Counted from the first letter of the stretch, positions 18,781 to 28,162 are shown. The stretch is 64,000 nt of DNA from a candidate division BRC1 bacterium HGW-BRC1-1 (GCA_002842095.1 PHCB01000001.1:248001-312000); one strand, 5' to 3'. A program made the numbers and translations. Notes: a model not told the origin generated them from the sequence alone.

Positions 18781-20520
18781 TTAACCCAGGTTCGGTTTAT
18801 CCAAAAAATCCACAACAGGTTCTTTGACTCTTTCTAATTCAAACACAATAATCTCATTTACTCCTTTTCGAAGCAATGGTCCTGGAACATAAAGCGTTTT
18901 AGTCGGACCGATCTCCCAATAGCGACCGAGATTAAAACCATTTACAAAGACCACTCCCTTGCCCCAGCCCTCCGTAGACAAGAAGGCATCTGCTTCTTCA
19001 TCAACATTTAAAAAGCCTCTAAAAAATCCAGGTAGAGAAGCCGCTTCACCTTCTTCATAAACCAAGTTCGATAAATTGTTAAGAGGCAGAGTATGGATAG
19101 TCCATCCAAAAAGGAATTGGTTACCCAGGCGCACTCCTTGCGTTATTCCCTTTTCATCCCTCGAATAAGGCCCGTAGTTTACCCTCCCCAAGTTTTCAAC
19201 AAGGATATCCAGTTGAACACCACTCTCGGGAATATCAAATACGATTTTCTGATCCCCACCTCTTGAGTAGACTCCCCTATATTGCCCATCCAGGAATATC
19301 AATGCTCTATCATGAACATCTTGTATGAACAGTTCATTTGTTTTTCTGGGGCCTTTTACATGGGTTCTGTATAGGATAAACCCATAATCTTGTCCAAGCT
19401 TTTCCATAGTTTCCGGACAAGCGGTAATCACTGGCTCACACAATCTACTCAAGCTGTCGAACAAGCCTGCATGTTGAGTCAGCTCTATCTTTCCATAGGA
19501 TATTTTCTTTATGGCCGCCGGCATGATGCTTTTATCTACCTTTACGTATTTAGACAGCACCTCTTGAACGGCATAGTATTTATCCGTAGGGTCTCCACAT
19601 TCACTAACGGGAGAATCATAGTCATAACTGGTAACCGTGGGGATATACTTTTCAAATTTGTTAGCCCCATTATAAAATCCAAAGTTTGTACCACCGTGGA
19701 ACATATAGAAATTGACAGATCCGCCCATTTTCAGCATTCTTTCCAAAACTTCTGCAACGTCAGCCCCATCTCTCGTGTGATGGTCAACCCCCCAGTGATC
19801 GAACCATCCATTCCAATACTCCATACATACGAGTGGCTTGTCGGGTTGATATTCCCCCAGCTTTGCAAAGCTCTCTTCAGGCTGAGAGCCAAAGTTAGCT
19901 GTCATCAATACTCCATCCAAAGTTCCGGATTGCAGCATTCCATCCGTGGGCCCATCAGAGGTAAATAATAAAACATCCACCCCTCGTTTTACCAGTCCGT
20001 TTTTTACATACTCCAAATATCTCTTATCATTACCATAGCTGCCGTACTCATTTTCTACCTGCATAGCTATGATTGGCCCTCCATTGGTACAAAGGAGGGG
20101 CTTCAATCGAAACAACAGCTCATCAAAAAAGAGATCAACTCTTTCTAAATAGGGTTTGTGATAACAGCGTAACCGGATGTTAGAATCTGCCAGCAACCAG
20201 GAGGGTAGACCGCCAAACTCCCATTCAGCACATATGTATGGTCCCGGCCTCACGATTACCATTAGGCCCAGGTCATGGGCTATTTTGATAAACTCTTCGA
20301 TATCTGCAATTCCCTCGAAGCAAAACTTATCAGAACGAGGCTCGTGAATATTCCAAGCGACATAGGTCTCAACAGTATTAAATCCACATGCTTTTAGCTT
20401 AAGAAGCCTATCCTTCCAATATTCTGGTACTACTCGAAAGTAGTGAATAGAGCCGGATATTATCCTTACCGGTTTTCCCTCATACAAAAACTCTTTGCCC
20501 GAAATATCAAATATCGCCAA
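18781..20520 (-). CDS. Beta-galactosidase, glycoside hydrolase family 35
   Basis: The 579-residue cytoplasmic enzyme shows GH35 hallmarks: ISGSIHYFRVVPEYWKDRLL, NTVETYVAWNIHEP, the acid/base Glu in MQVENEYGSYG, and the nucleophile Glu in CMEYWNGWFDHWG. There is no signal peptide. GH35 enzymes release terminal beta-galactose from oligosaccharides. Translation starts at TTG 20520 with a perfect AGGAGG six bases upstream. The gene is clearly AT-richer than its neighbours, and the strong SD with a TTG start is typical of Firmicutes, so recent transfer is likely. Confidence 0.93.
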   Translation of the reverse strand: MAIFDISGKEFLYEGKPVRIISGSIHYFRVVPEYWKDRLLKLKACGFNTVETYVAWNIHEPRSDKFCFEGIADIEEFIKIAHDLGLMVIVRPGPYICAEWEFGGLPSWLLADSNIRLRCYHKPYLERVDLFFDELLFRLKPLLCTNGGPIIAMQVENEYGSYGNDKRYLEYVKNGLVKRGVDVLLFTSDGPTDGMLQSGTLDGVLMTANFGSQPEESFAKLGEYQPDKPLVCMEYWNGWFDHWGVDHHTRDGADVAEVLERMLKMGGSVNFYMFHGGTNFGFYNGANKFEKYIPTVTSYDYDSPVSECGDPTDKYYAVQEVLSKYVKVDKSIMPAAIKKISYGKIELTQHAGLFDSLSRLCEPVITACPETMEKLGQDYGFILYRTHVKGPRKTNELFIQDVHDRALIFLDGQYRGVYSRGGDQKIVFDIPESGVQLDILVENLGRVNYGPYSRDEKGITQGVRLGNQFLFGWTIHTLPLNNLSNLVYEEGEAASLPGFFRGFLNVDEEADAFLSTEGWGKGVVFVNGFNLGRYWEIGPTKTLYVPGPLLRKGVNEIIVFELERVKEPVVDFLDKPNLG

Positions 20521-20872
20521 ACCCTTCCTCCTTGGTTTTCACGTGGGACCGCTGACTTTTTCACTCCTCACATCTGCATGGGTCGTGCTGACGCAATGTT
20601 CAAGTGAACTTTAGGGGTGAGGGTGCCGTTCGGGGCGAAACTGCCCGTGCGGGAGGCTCTTCAGCCCGTTCTCACTCTGACTTCGTCGTTCAGCCGCACT
20701 TGCCCCCTTTTCGATTGTCACGGCTCGCATAAGGTCGAAGGCCATTACACCCATGGTCGTTTGCATCATCACGCGTTCCATGCCTCGGTTGATTGCTCAC
20801 GAGCACCCGCGACACCCCGTCACCTTTTGCCTTGAATCATTCCACCGGCGGGTGTCATAGCTTCTGCCCACC
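20521..20872. other. Intergenic region between GH35 gene and ABC permease
   Basis: The 352 bases hold the GH35 ribosome binding site at 20523-20531 and the right boundary of the AT-rich insert, after which the sequence becomes GC-rich again. The 72-residue ORF at 20617-20835 has no family likeness and is not called. No repeat or recombination site was recognised. The permease promoter should be here, but no convincing -35/-10 pair is visible. Confidence 0.4.
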
Positions 20873-21916
20873 GTGACAACTGCGATCACCATCCTGCTGC
20901 TAATCTTCTGGGGCGTTGCCCTTTGGGCGACGCGCTTTATTAAAAACAAAAGGCTGCAGGAAATCACCGAGGCTTATCTTTACCTGTCCCCCGCGGCCGT
21001 GCTGCTCGCTGTCTTCTGGTTCATCCCCGTCATTTTTTCGATCATCGTCTCCTTCACCGATTGGAGCCAACTGGGCGACTCCCTCAGCACCGTCGACTGG
21101 GTTGGCGCAAAAAATTATGTCCGGGCTGTGCAGGACGACGACTTCATGGTCGTCCTCTACAACACCATTAATTACGTGGTGTACAGCGTACCCCTCACGG
21201 TGGCCGTGGCGCTCTTCGTGGCCATGCTGATGAACGCCAAGCTGCGCGCCAAGGGCGCGTTTCGCACGATATATTTCCTCCCCTATATCACCACCTGGGT
21301 GGCCATCTCCATCGTCTTCAAGTACGTCTTCAACGAGCACTTTGGTCTGGCCAACTACTACCTCGAACGCATGGGCATCCCCGCCCTGGGTTGGCTCAGC
21401 GAAAGCCGCGGCATCATCGAATTGCTCCTGCGCGATGGCCTTGGCGTTCCCCTGCCCCAGCACATGCACCCGCTGCTCGCGGGCCCCTCGCTGGCCATGT
21501 TCACCATCATCATCACCAGCGTCTGGCGCGACACCGGATATTTCATGGTTATCTTTCTGGCCGGACTACAGAACATCGACCGCAGCTATTACGAGGCCGC
21601 CGAGATCGACGGTGCTTCTATCCGCCAGCAATTCCGCCATGTGACCTGGCCGCTGCTCTCCCCCACCACGTTCTTTGTCCTCATCATTTCCATGATCACC
21701 GCCTTCAAGGTCTTCGTGCCCATGTTCATCATGACCCCCACCGGAGGCCCGGCGCGCACCACCGAGACTCTTGTCTTCTTCCTCTACAAGATCGGCTTCA
21801 TGGGCTACCGCGAATTGGGTTACGCCGCCGCCATCGCGTACATCCTTTTTGCCATCATCCTCGTCCTAACACTGGTGCAAAACCGCATCATCGGCAAAAA
21901 GGTCCATTACGACTGA
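20873..21916 (+). CDS. Sugar ABC transporter permease (MalF/UgpA type)
   Basis: The GTG at 20873 begins a 347-residue inner-membrane protein with about seven hydrophobic segments. The cytoplasmic coupling loop is present (YEAAEIDGASIRQQFRHVTWPLLSP), which fits binding-protein-dependent carbohydrate permeases of the MalF/UgpA group. The usual partner permease, solute-binding protein and ATPase are not adjacent. The next gene downstream is unrelated (ArsR-methyltransferase), and upstream lies the transferred GH35 island. The gene may be the remnant of an interrupted operon, or partners may be encoded elsewhere. Confidence 0.88.
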   Translation: MTTAITILLLIFWGVALWATRFIKNKRLQEITEAYLYLSPAAVLLAVFWFIPVIFSIIVSFTDWSQLGDSLSTVDWVGAKNYVRAVQDDDFMVVLYNTINYVVYSVPLTVAVALFVAMLMNAKLRAKGAFRTIYFLPYITTWVAISIVFKYVFNEHFGLANYYLERMGIPALGWLSESRGIIELLLRDGLGVPLPQHMHPLLAGPSLAMFTIIITSVWRDTGYFMVIFLAGLQNIDRSYYEAAEIDGASIRQQFRHVTWPLLSPTTFFVLIISMITAFKVFVPMFIMTPTGGPARTTETLVFFLYKIGFMGYRELGYAAAIAYILFAIILVLTLVQNRIIGKKVHYD

Positions 21917-21990
21917 TCCCGGTCTCTTCCGGTCGGCCGTCCTTCCGTTCACCCCTCGCCGTTTGCCATGAATAGTAATGTGCGCAGCGC

Positions 21991-22012
21991 TATATCCATT
22001 AATCCGGATATA
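21991..22012. promoter_or_regulatory. Palindromic operator overlapping the ArsR-methyltransferase start
   Basis: The sequence TATATCC-attaatcc-GGATATA is an inverted repeat with 7-base arms and an 8-base spacer. Its last base is the first base of the ArsR-methyltransferase start codon. ArsR-family proteins bind such dyads to repress their own genes, so this is a likely autoregulatory operator. No copy was seen before ahcY at 23098, which fits read-through from one promoter. Confidence 0.65.
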
Positions 22013-22995
22013 TGAATCTTAACCTGACATCACTCGCCAACCTATTCCGCGCCATGGGCGACCCCCTGCGGTTGCGGATCCTCCACCTGCTGTGCGTGGA
22101 GGAACTGACCGTGGGCGAGCTGGTTCGGGTTCTCGCGCTCCCCCAAAGCACCGTCAGCCGCCACCTGAAGATGCTGCGCGAAGAGGGCCTGTTGACCGAC
22201 CGCCCCGAGGGGAACGCCACATTTTACCGCGCCGCTCTGCAAGCCGATCCCGACACGGGCGAGGCGTCCGTGCGCGAAGCCCTGCAAACGCAGATGGACC
22301 GCGACTCCCTCCCCCCCGCAGACCTTTCTGGTTTGGAGCGTGTGTTGCTGATGCGGGACACCGAGCGCGAAGGTTTTTTCGATCGCATCGGGTTGCACTG
22401 GGACACCCTGCGCGAGGACTGCTTCGGCGCATCGTTCCATCTGGAAGCCTTTTTGCACCTCCTGCCCGCGTCGTGGCATGTGGCAGATCTTGGCACCGGC
22501 ACCGGTTATCTGCTGCCGGTTCTGGCGCGGCGCTTTGCCCGCGTGACCGCCGTGGACGACAGCGCTCCGATGCTCGACCTCGCACGTCACCGACTCGAAA
22601 CCGAAGCGCCTGAAACCGCCGGGAAGATCATCCTGCGCCACGGAAATCTCGAACAGCTTCCCCTGGATTCCAACGACACCGACCTCGCCGTGGCCTTGCT
22701 CATGCTGCACCATCTGCCGGACATCCACACCGCACTGCGCGAGGTTCACCGCGTGTTGCGCCCCGGCGGCCGGTTGCTCGTGGTGGAGCTTCACCCCTAT
22801 AACAACGAGCCGTTCCGCCTGCGCATGGCCGACCGTCGCCCGGGCCTTGACCCTCGCGATTTACGCTCCGCCCTCGCCGAGGCCGGACTGACTGTAACAT
22901 CGGAATGGGACGTTCCAGCCCCCTCGCGCCCCGAGCATGATCTGGCCCCACTGCCCCGCCTTTACGGCATGCTGGCCGAGCGCACGACACCATAG
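22012..22995 (+). CDS. ArsR-family regulator fused to a SAM-dependent methyltransferase
   Basis: Residues 1-95 are a winged HTH of the ArsR/SmtB class, with recognition helix LPQSTVSRHLKMLREEGLL. Residues 140-320 are a class I methyltransferase (VADLGTGTGYLLPVL, ALLMLHHLPDIHTALREVHR, LRPGGRLLVVELHP). Total length is 327 residues. No metal-site cysteine cluster is obvious in the HTH. ahcY lies 102 bases downstream. In several phyla ArsR-type regulators control SAM-cycle genes in response to S-adenosylhomocysteine; here the fused domain could itself sense SAM or SAH. That function is inferred from neighbourhood. Confidence 0.88.
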   Translation: MNLNLTSLANLFRAMGDPLRLRILHLLCVEELTVGELVRVLALPQSTVSRHLKMLREEGLLTDRPEGNATFYRAALQADPDTGEASVREALQTQMDRDSLPPADLSGLERVLLMRDTEREGFFDRIGLHWDTLREDCFGASFHLEAFLHLLPASWHVADLGTGTGYLLPVLARRFARVTAVDDSAPMLDLARHRLETEAPETAGKIILRHGNLEQLPLDSNDTDLAVALLMLHHLPDIHTALREVHRVLRPGGRLLVVELHPYNNEPFRLRMADRRPGLDPRDLRSALAEAGLTVTSEWDVPAPSRPEHDLAPLPRLYGMLAERTTP

Positions 22996-23097
22996 AACAC
23001 CAAGTTTCGCCAGGGTGCCCTGACCACAGGAAACCCCGGCAGGCTCATGGAAGCGGTTCTCCGCCCCCTGCGCCACCACATGAAGGAGACGGAATAA

Positions 23098-24528
23098 ATG
23101 AGCAACGCTACCGAAGTTGATTACCTCGTAAAAGACATCTCGCTGGCCCCCTGGGGTCGCGATGAAATTCGCATGGCCGAACACGAAATGCCAGGCCTGA
23201 TGGCCGTGCGCAAAGAATACGGAGCCAGCAAGCCCCTCGCCGGGTCGCGCATCACCGGCTCGCTGCACATGACCATCCAGACCGCTGTCCTCATCGAGAC
23301 CCTCGTGGCTCTCGGGGCCGACGTGCGCTGGGCAAGCTGCAACATTTACAGCACGCAGGATCACGCGGCGGCAGCCATCGCCGAGTCGGGCGTTCCCGTG
23401 TATGCCTTTAAGGGCGAAACCCTTGAAGAGTACTGGAACTTCACCAAGAAGGCCCTTGCCTTCCCCGACGGCCCCACCTGCATCGTGGACGACGGCGGCG
23501 ACGCCACGCTGCTCATCCACCGTGGTGCCGACCGCGAACTTGAGTTCGAGAAGACCGGCAAGAAACCCGCCATCTGCACGGACAACGAAGAGATCGAAGT
23601 TATCGACCGTCTGCTCAACGCAACCCTCGACGAGAACCCGTCGATGTGGCGCACCATGGCCGCCGGCGTGGTGGGCGTGAGCGAAGAGACCACCACGGGC
23701 GTGCATCGCCTTTACGAAATGGCCACGGCCGGAACCCTCCGCTTCCCCGCCATCAACGTGAACGACAGCGTGACCAAGAGCAAGTTCGACAACGTTTACG
23801 GTTGCCGCGAAAGCATCATCGACGGCATCAAGCGCGCCACCGACGTGATGATCGCCGGCAAGAAATGCGTCGTGCTGGGCTACGGCGACGTGGGCAAAGG
23901 TTGCTCACAAGCCTTCCACGGCATGGGTGCTCGCGTGTACGTGACGGAGATCGATCCGATCTGCGCCCTTCAGGCCTGCATGGCCGGCCACGAAGTGGTG
24001 ACCATGGACGAAGCCTGCAAGTGGGGCGACATTTTCGTGACCACCACCGGCAACGTGGACGTGATCACCCGCGGCCACATGGACCAGATGAAGCACGAAG
24101 CCATCGTCTGCAACATCGGCCACTTCGACTCGGAAATCCAGGTCGGCTCGGTTTACAACGATCCCAAGCTGAAGGTCCACGAGATCAAGCCCCAGGTGGA
24201 TCAGATCGAATGGCCCAACGGCAAGCGCCTCACCATCCTCGCCAAGGGCCGCCTCGTGAACCTCGGCTGCGCCACCGGTCACCCGAGCTTCGTCATGAGC
24301 AACAGCTTCACGAACCAGACCATCGCTCAAATCGAACTCTGGACCGAGCGCAAAAATGGCAAGTACGAGAACAAGGTTTATGTGCTGCCGAAGGAGCTCG
24401 ACGAGAAGGTGGCCCGCCTGCACCTCGACCAACTGGGCGCGAAACTCACCGTCATGGAGCCCAAGCAGGCGGAGTATATCGGCGTGCCGGTGAACGGCCC
24501 CTACAAGGCCGACCACTACCGCTACTAA
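23098..24528 (+). CDS. ahcY: Adenosylhomocysteinase
   Basis: The 476-residue enzyme hydrolyses S-adenosylhomocysteine to adenosine and homocysteine, recycling the product of methyltransferases. Hallmarks are [15 protein letters not shown], the substrate-site [20 protein letters not shown], the NAD-binding [18 protein letters not shown], and the C-terminal tail ending [11 protein letters not shown]. An AAGGAG sits 9 bases before the ATG. Its upstream neighbour is the ArsR-methyltransferase fusion, and an intrinsic terminator follows. Confidence 0.97.
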   Translation: MSNATEVDYLVKDISLAPWGRDEIRMAEHEMPGLMAVRKEYGASKPLAGSRITGSLHMTIQTAVLIETLVALGADVRWASCNIYSTQDHAAAAIAESGVPVYAFKGETLEEYWNFTKKALAFPDGPTCIVDDGGDATLLIHRGADRELEFEKTGKKPAICTDNEEIEVIDRLLNATLDENPSMWRTMAAGVVGVSEETTTGVHRLYEMATAGTLRFPAINVNDSVTKSKFDNVYGCRESIIDGIKRATDVMIAGKKCVVLGYGDVGKGCSQAFHGMGARVYVTEIDPICALQACMAGHEVVTMDEACKWGDIFVTTTGNVDVITRGHMDQMKHEAIVCNIGHFDSEIQVGSVYNDPKLKVHEIKPQVDQIEWPNGKRLTILAKGRLVNLGCATGHPSFVMSNSFTNQTIAQIELWTERKNGKYENKVYVLPKELDEKVARLHLDQLGAKLTVMEPKQAEYIGVPVNGPYKADHYRY

Positions 24529-24546
24529 TCCAAACCAACGCATCGT

Positions 24547-24597
24547 GCGGAAGCGGGCGGTCGGAGAATCCTCCGGCCGTCTTCTTCCGCTTTTTTT
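24547..24597 (+). terminator. Rho-independent terminator after ahcY
   Basis: The stem runs GCGGAAG...CGGAG, loop AATC, CTCCG...CTTCCGC, including G-U pairs, followed by seven T residues. It overlaps the last bases of the convergent methyltransferase gene. Confidence 0.85.
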
Positions 24598-25228
24598 ATT
24601 TGAAGCACAGCGACCGCGCCCACGCTGGCGGGAAATTTCCCATCACCAGTCGCGCCTGCACCTGATGCCCGGTCACCAACGCGCTGATAATTGCCTCAAC
24701 CGCATCCAACCGTGCGCGTTCCGCTGAGGAAACAAACGGACGCTTCAGTGAGCGAATGGCCGCATACTCAAAAAAGTTAAGCGTGCCCCCCGTTTCCAAG
24801 CGCCCCCGCAGTGAACCGAAAATCTGCTCCACCTGTGACGGCGGGAAATTATTGAACGGAATCCCACAAACCACATGGGCGAAGCGGCGCTCGGAAGGAA
24901 GGTCCTCCACGGCCCCGTGATGAATCGTGACGCGGTCGCGATAAGTCGCGTAAGGCTTGGAGTTCTGAAACAGTTTCTCCAGATGGTCGCAAAAGTCTGC
25001 GTTAATTTCACAGAGCGTGAGGCGGTCACCGTCACGCAGATGAGGGAGTATGCCGATGGTCAGCGCGCCCGTGCCCGGCCCGGCTTCTAAAAATTCAACC
25101 GGCTCCTCCCCGCGTTGACAAAGCGGGGCGGCCAGGGCTCGCCCCAGCGCAGCACTGCTGGGAGCCACGGCCCCCGTGGTGTGAAAAGCTTTCAAGGTTT
25201 GTCGAAAAAAAGGAAGGAATGCGGACAT
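24596..25228 (-). CDS. Phospholipid N-methyltransferase-like / rRNA dimethylase-like methyltransferase
   Basis: The 210-residue protein has SAM motifs FLEAGPGTGALTIGIL and CEINADFCDHLEKLF, and a catalytic-type segment VVCGIPFNNFPPSQVEQIF. The G-I-P-F-N-N sequence resembles PmtA/KsgA-type enzymes, where N-P-P-[YF] or similar sits. Families of this shape methylate phosphatidylethanolamine or ribosomal adenines; the length and the early segment FLPFFRQTLKAFHTTGAV favour the phospholipid type. The start at 25228 is chosen over the longer ORF start. Confidence 0.65.
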   Translation of the reverse strand: MSAFLPFFRQTLKAFHTTGAVAPSSAALGRALAAPLCQRGEEPVEFLEAGPGTGALTIGILPHLRDGDRLTLCEINADFCDHLEKLFQNSKPYATYRDRVTIHHGAVEDLPSERRFAHVVCGIPFNNFPPSQVEQIFGSLRGRLETGGTLNFFEYAAIRSLKRPFVSSAERARLDAVEAIISALVTGHQVQARLVMGNFPPAWARSLCFK

Positions 25229-25277
25229 GGCGCTGATTACCAACCCACCGAAGTTACGCATTCAAGACTCGATTAAC

Positions 25278-25320
25278 AAAAAAAGGCGGGACAGAGGTCC
25301 ACAAGCACCTCGTCCCGCCC
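25278..25320 (-). terminator. Rho-independent terminator of the dienelactone hydrolase-like gene
   Basis: On the minus strand the stem GGCGGGAC-GAGGT...ACCTC-GTCCCGCC, with one bulge, is followed by a run of seven T residues. It lies 22 bases after the stop of the hydrolase gene. Confidence 0.85.
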
Positions 25321-25341
25321 ATAAAACTGCAATGCGCTTAA

Positions 25342-26121
25342 CTATTTAAGATAGGCGTTCAGGAAGGCCAACCCGCGCGCCGCAGCGTCACGACTGGTGC
25401 GAGTGCTGAACGTATGTTTTTCACCCGCATAAACGATGATGCGGTTGGGAACGCCCTTCCGCGACAGCAAACTATTGAGGCGGTAAGCTGCGTCGACGGG
25501 GACATATTCGTCGCATTGACCATGAAGGATCAACGTGGGAGGCATGTTCCCAGCGTATTTTTCGAAGGGAACAGGCAACGCCCCGAAGGCATCGATCACC
25601 ACATCCACGCGGGCATCCAGGGCAGAAGTCGCGAGACCCACCGAGGACCCTAACGAGAATCCTGTGATGCCGATGCGCGTAGGATCTACACCCGGCTGCT
25701 GCTGCACCCAACTGATGCCGGCGCGCGCCGTGCGCACCCATGCGTGGAAATTTTCTTCCTTAACAGAGTCAATATTGTCATCCGTCAGGCGCCCGCCCGG
25801 CCCATCAAAGTAGTAAATGATGAATGGCGCATAACCGTTTGCCGCCAATTGCGAGGCCGCCATACGCATCTGAGTACCGTACTTCGTCATGCCATCCATG
25901 CCATAGAGCATAACAATCGCAGGACTGAGGCACCTTGAGTTGGAAGCAAAACTTTCGACGCGAACGCAATGTCCATCAACCTGAAACGCGCTCATGCGTC
26001 CCGAGGGAGCTCCGAAAAGTCCCGAAAATCCTTGTGCCGATGCCGGCATCACCATCCCCCAAGATAGAACCGCAGCCAGTGCAACCCGTGCAACCATGCG
26101 CGTCATGATTGAGCCTCTCAT
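25342..26121 (-). CDS. Secreted dienelactone hydrolase-family protein
   Basis: I use the ATG at 26121, eight bases after GGAGG, giving 259 residues with a signal peptide ending PASAQG. The alpha/beta hydrolase triad is visible: nucleophile Ser in ITGFSLGSSVGLA, Asp in ILHGQCDEYVPVDAA, and His in AGEKHTFSTR. Dienelactone hydrolases proper use Cys as nucleophile, so the Ser here means only the fold is certain. It should act on an ester or similar substrate in the periplasm; the substrate is unknown. Confidence 0.8.
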   Translation of the reverse strand: MRGSIMTRMVARVALAAVLSWGMVMPASAQGFSGLFGAPSGRMSAFQVDGHCVRVESFASNSRCLSPAIVMLYGMDGMTKYGTQMRMAASQLAANGYAPFIIYYFDGPGGRLTDDNIDSVKEENFHAWVRTARAGISWVQQQPGVDPTRIGITGFSLGSSVGLATSALDARVDVVIDAFGALPVPFEKYAGNMPPTLILHGQCDEYVPVDAAYRLNSLLSRKGVPNRIIVYAGEKHTFSTRTSRDAAARGLAFLNAYLK

Positions 26122-26136
26122 TCCAATGTCCTCCAA

Positions 26137-26362
26137 GACTTATAGATGTTGATCCTTTTCCATTGGACTATGGGAAAAGAGGAATGACAAGTCCCGAACA
26201 CACTCTTTTTTGAAAAAAGTGACTCGGACCTTGAGGGAATTGAGTTCCCTTTTATCTCACGAACCTGCCATCCGTCTCTGGCTTTCGGGGCTATGCAACC
26301 TTGACAACCCCCTGCTCCAGCGGGGGTGATGGCGTTCCATCGGTCTAGGAAAGGTGAACTTC
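26137..26362 (+). other. Leader region upstream of the mannose-1-phosphate guanylyltransferase gene
   Basis: These 226 bases separate two divergently transcribed genes. They hold several small inverted repeats, the clearest being CCCCC-tgctccagc-GGGGG at about 26310. An AAAGGTG ribosome binding site precedes the ATG at 26363. I could not match the hairpins to a known riboswitch. Confidence 0.3.
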
Positions 26363-27466
26363 ATGAAACGAGTTGCAGTCATCATGGCTGGCGGTGCCGG
26401 AGAACGATTCTGGCCCCTGAGCCGCCAACGCTATCCCAAGCAGTTGCTGAAGATAGCCGGAAACCGCAGCATGCTGACCGAGGCCGCCCGGCGCGTGGAG
26501 GGTCTCGTGAATCGGGAAGACATCTTTGTCGTAACGGGAAATCTGCTGCGCGATGCCATCATTGCGGAAACTTCGGGGATTCCCGCCGAGAACATCATCG
26601 GCGAACCGGAAGGCAAAAACACCGCCGCCTGCCTCACCCTGGCCTGCGCTTTCCTCTCCCAACGCTACGAATCAGAACCCGACGTTTGCATGATCGTGCT
26701 GACCGCGGACCACTTCATCCGCGACGTGGACTCCTTCACGCGCGACGCAACCCGACTGTTCGAATGCGCCGAAAACCACGATGTGCTGGCGACCTTCGGC
26801 ATCACACCCACCCGCCCCGAAACCGGTTACGGTTATATTGAAACCGGCAAAACGATCATCGACCACCCGCAGGTGATGAGGGTCGCCTCGTTCCGCGAAA
26901 AGCCCAACCTCGAAACCGCCATCGAGTTTCAACGGGGCGGCAATTTCCTGTGGAATTCGGGCATGTTCGTTTGGCGCAACTCCGTACTTCGCGCAGCCTT
27001 CAAGCAGCATCTGCCCGATATGGAAGCGCAGATTCCCGCCCTCACCGCTGCGTACAAATTACCTTCTCCCGATGAAGCCCTGGCTGAAGCCTTCGCACCG
27101 TTGCAAAAAATCTCCATCGACGTTGGCATCATGGAGCGCACCCACAACGCCGTGGTGCTGCGGGCCAGCTTCGACTGGGACGATGTGGGAACGTGGGCCT
27201 CGCTCGGCCGCCTGCTGTCTTCCGACATCGAGAACAACGTTCAGTTTGGAAACGCCGCTCTGGTCGAGTGCTCGAACTGCATCGTGTACAATGCAGACTC
27301 CACCCAACAGGAAACACATCTGCCACTGGTGGTTGGGTTTGGCCTGGAAGACCTGGTTGTGGTGCAGATGCACGACGCCGTGTTGGTGATGCCCCGCGAC
27401 CGCGTGCAACGCGTGAAAGACATCGTGGCGCATTTGCGCGATTCCGGCCGCGAGGAGTATCTGTGA
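26363..27466 (+). CDS. manC: Mannose-1-phosphate guanylyltransferase
   Basis: The ATG at 26363 gives 367 residues starting at the nucleotide-binding motif MAGGAGERFWPLSRQRYPKQLL. The second signature FREKPNLETAIEF and the late WNSGMFVWRN are also present. The enzyme makes GDP-mannose from mannose-1-phosphate and GTP for polysaccharide or glycan synthesis. Length fits the single-domain group, without the C-terminal isomerase domain of the two-function enzymes. Its last bases overlap the start of the gph-like gene, so the two are translationally coupled. Confidence 0.92.
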   Translation: MKRVAVIMAGGAGERFWPLSRQRYPKQLLKIAGNRSMLTEAARRVEGLVNREDIFVVTGNLLRDAIIAETSGIPAENIIGEPEGKNTAACLTLACAFLSQRYESEPDVCMIVLTADHFIRDVDSFTRDATRLFECAENHDVLATFGITPTRPETGYGYIETGKTIIDHPQVMRVASFREKPNLETAIEFQRGGNFLWNSGMFVWRNSVLRAAFKQHLPDMEAQIPALTAAYKLPSPDEALAEAFAPLQKISIDVGIMERTHNAVVLRASFDWDDVGTWASLGRLLSSDIENNVQFGNAALVECSNCIVYNADSTQQETHLPLVVGFGLEDLVVVQMHDAVLVMPRDRVQRVKDIVAHLRDSGREEYL

Positions 27467-28149
27467 CCACCAAAGCACCGCTGTTCTGCGGAATCAAACT
27501 CGTGGCCTTCGACCTCGATGGCACGCTTGTGGATGCCTTCGGCGACATTACCGCAGCAGCCAACGTGTTGATGGAACACCTGAAACGCCCCACCCTCACC
27601 GTGGAAGAGGTAAAGCTGCACGTGGGCCACGGCGTGAATGAACTGTTGGCCGGAATTCTCGGAACCCGCGATGCCGAATTGATGGATATCGGCATGGAAA
27701 TCTTCACCGAATACTACACCAATAACGCCACCACCCACGCCACGGTTTACGACGGCGTGCGCGAAACGCTGGAGGAGTTGCGTAACCGCGGCTTACGCAC
27801 CGCAGTTGCCTCAAACAAACCCCACGTCCTCACGCAGCGCGTTGTAGAACAGGTTGGACTGGCGCCGTTCTTCGATGACATCTTCGGCCAATCTGACCAG
27901 TTCCCGCGCAAGCCCGCGCCCGACCTTCTGATTCACCTGATGAAAAACGCGGATGCTAACCCCGAAACAACGCTCTATGTTGGCGACAGTTCCACCGACG
28001 TGGCCTTCGCCCTTGCCGCCGGTGTGGCCTGTGTGGTGGTAGCCCAGGGCACCGATACCCGCGCCCAACTGGAAGCGACCAAGGCCGCGACGGTGTTGGA
28101 TAACATGCTGGAACTGATCCCGCTGCTCATGGATCACAGCCACCAGTAG
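27463..28149 (+). CDS. gph: Phosphoglycolate phosphatase-like HAD hydrolase
   Basis: A GTG at 27463, with GAGGAG five bases before it, overlaps the upstream stop (GTGA). The 228-residue product has HAD motifs: AFDLDGTLVDAFGDI, VASNKPHVLTQRV, and KPAPDLLIHLM followed by YVGDSSTDVAFALAAG. The family dephosphorylates 2-phosphoglycolate and other small phosphates in the cytoplasm. The coupling to manC could indicate a role on a sugar phosphate instead, which is inference. Confidence 0.85.
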   Translation: MTTKAPLFCGIKLVAFDLDGTLVDAFGDITAAANVLMEHLKRPTLTVEEVKLHVGHGVNELLAGILGTRDAELMDIGMEIFTEYYTNNATTHATVYDGVRETLEELRNRGLRTAVASNKPHVLTQRVVEQVGLAPFFDDIFGQSDQFPRKPAPDLLIHLMKNADANPETTLYVGDSSTDVAFALAAGVACVVVAQGTDTRAQLEATKAATVLDNMLELIPLLMDHSHQ

Positions 28150-28162
28150 CGATTTGCGCGGC

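Noticed and set aside
20617-20835. 72-residue plus-strand ORF
   Set aside because: No SD, no family likeness, and it lies in the boundary region of the AT-rich insert.
22996-23097. Possible SAH riboswitch before ahcY
   Set aside because: A CAGGCTCATGG segment recalls part of the SAH aptamer, but the conserved first stem and pseudoknot partner were not found.
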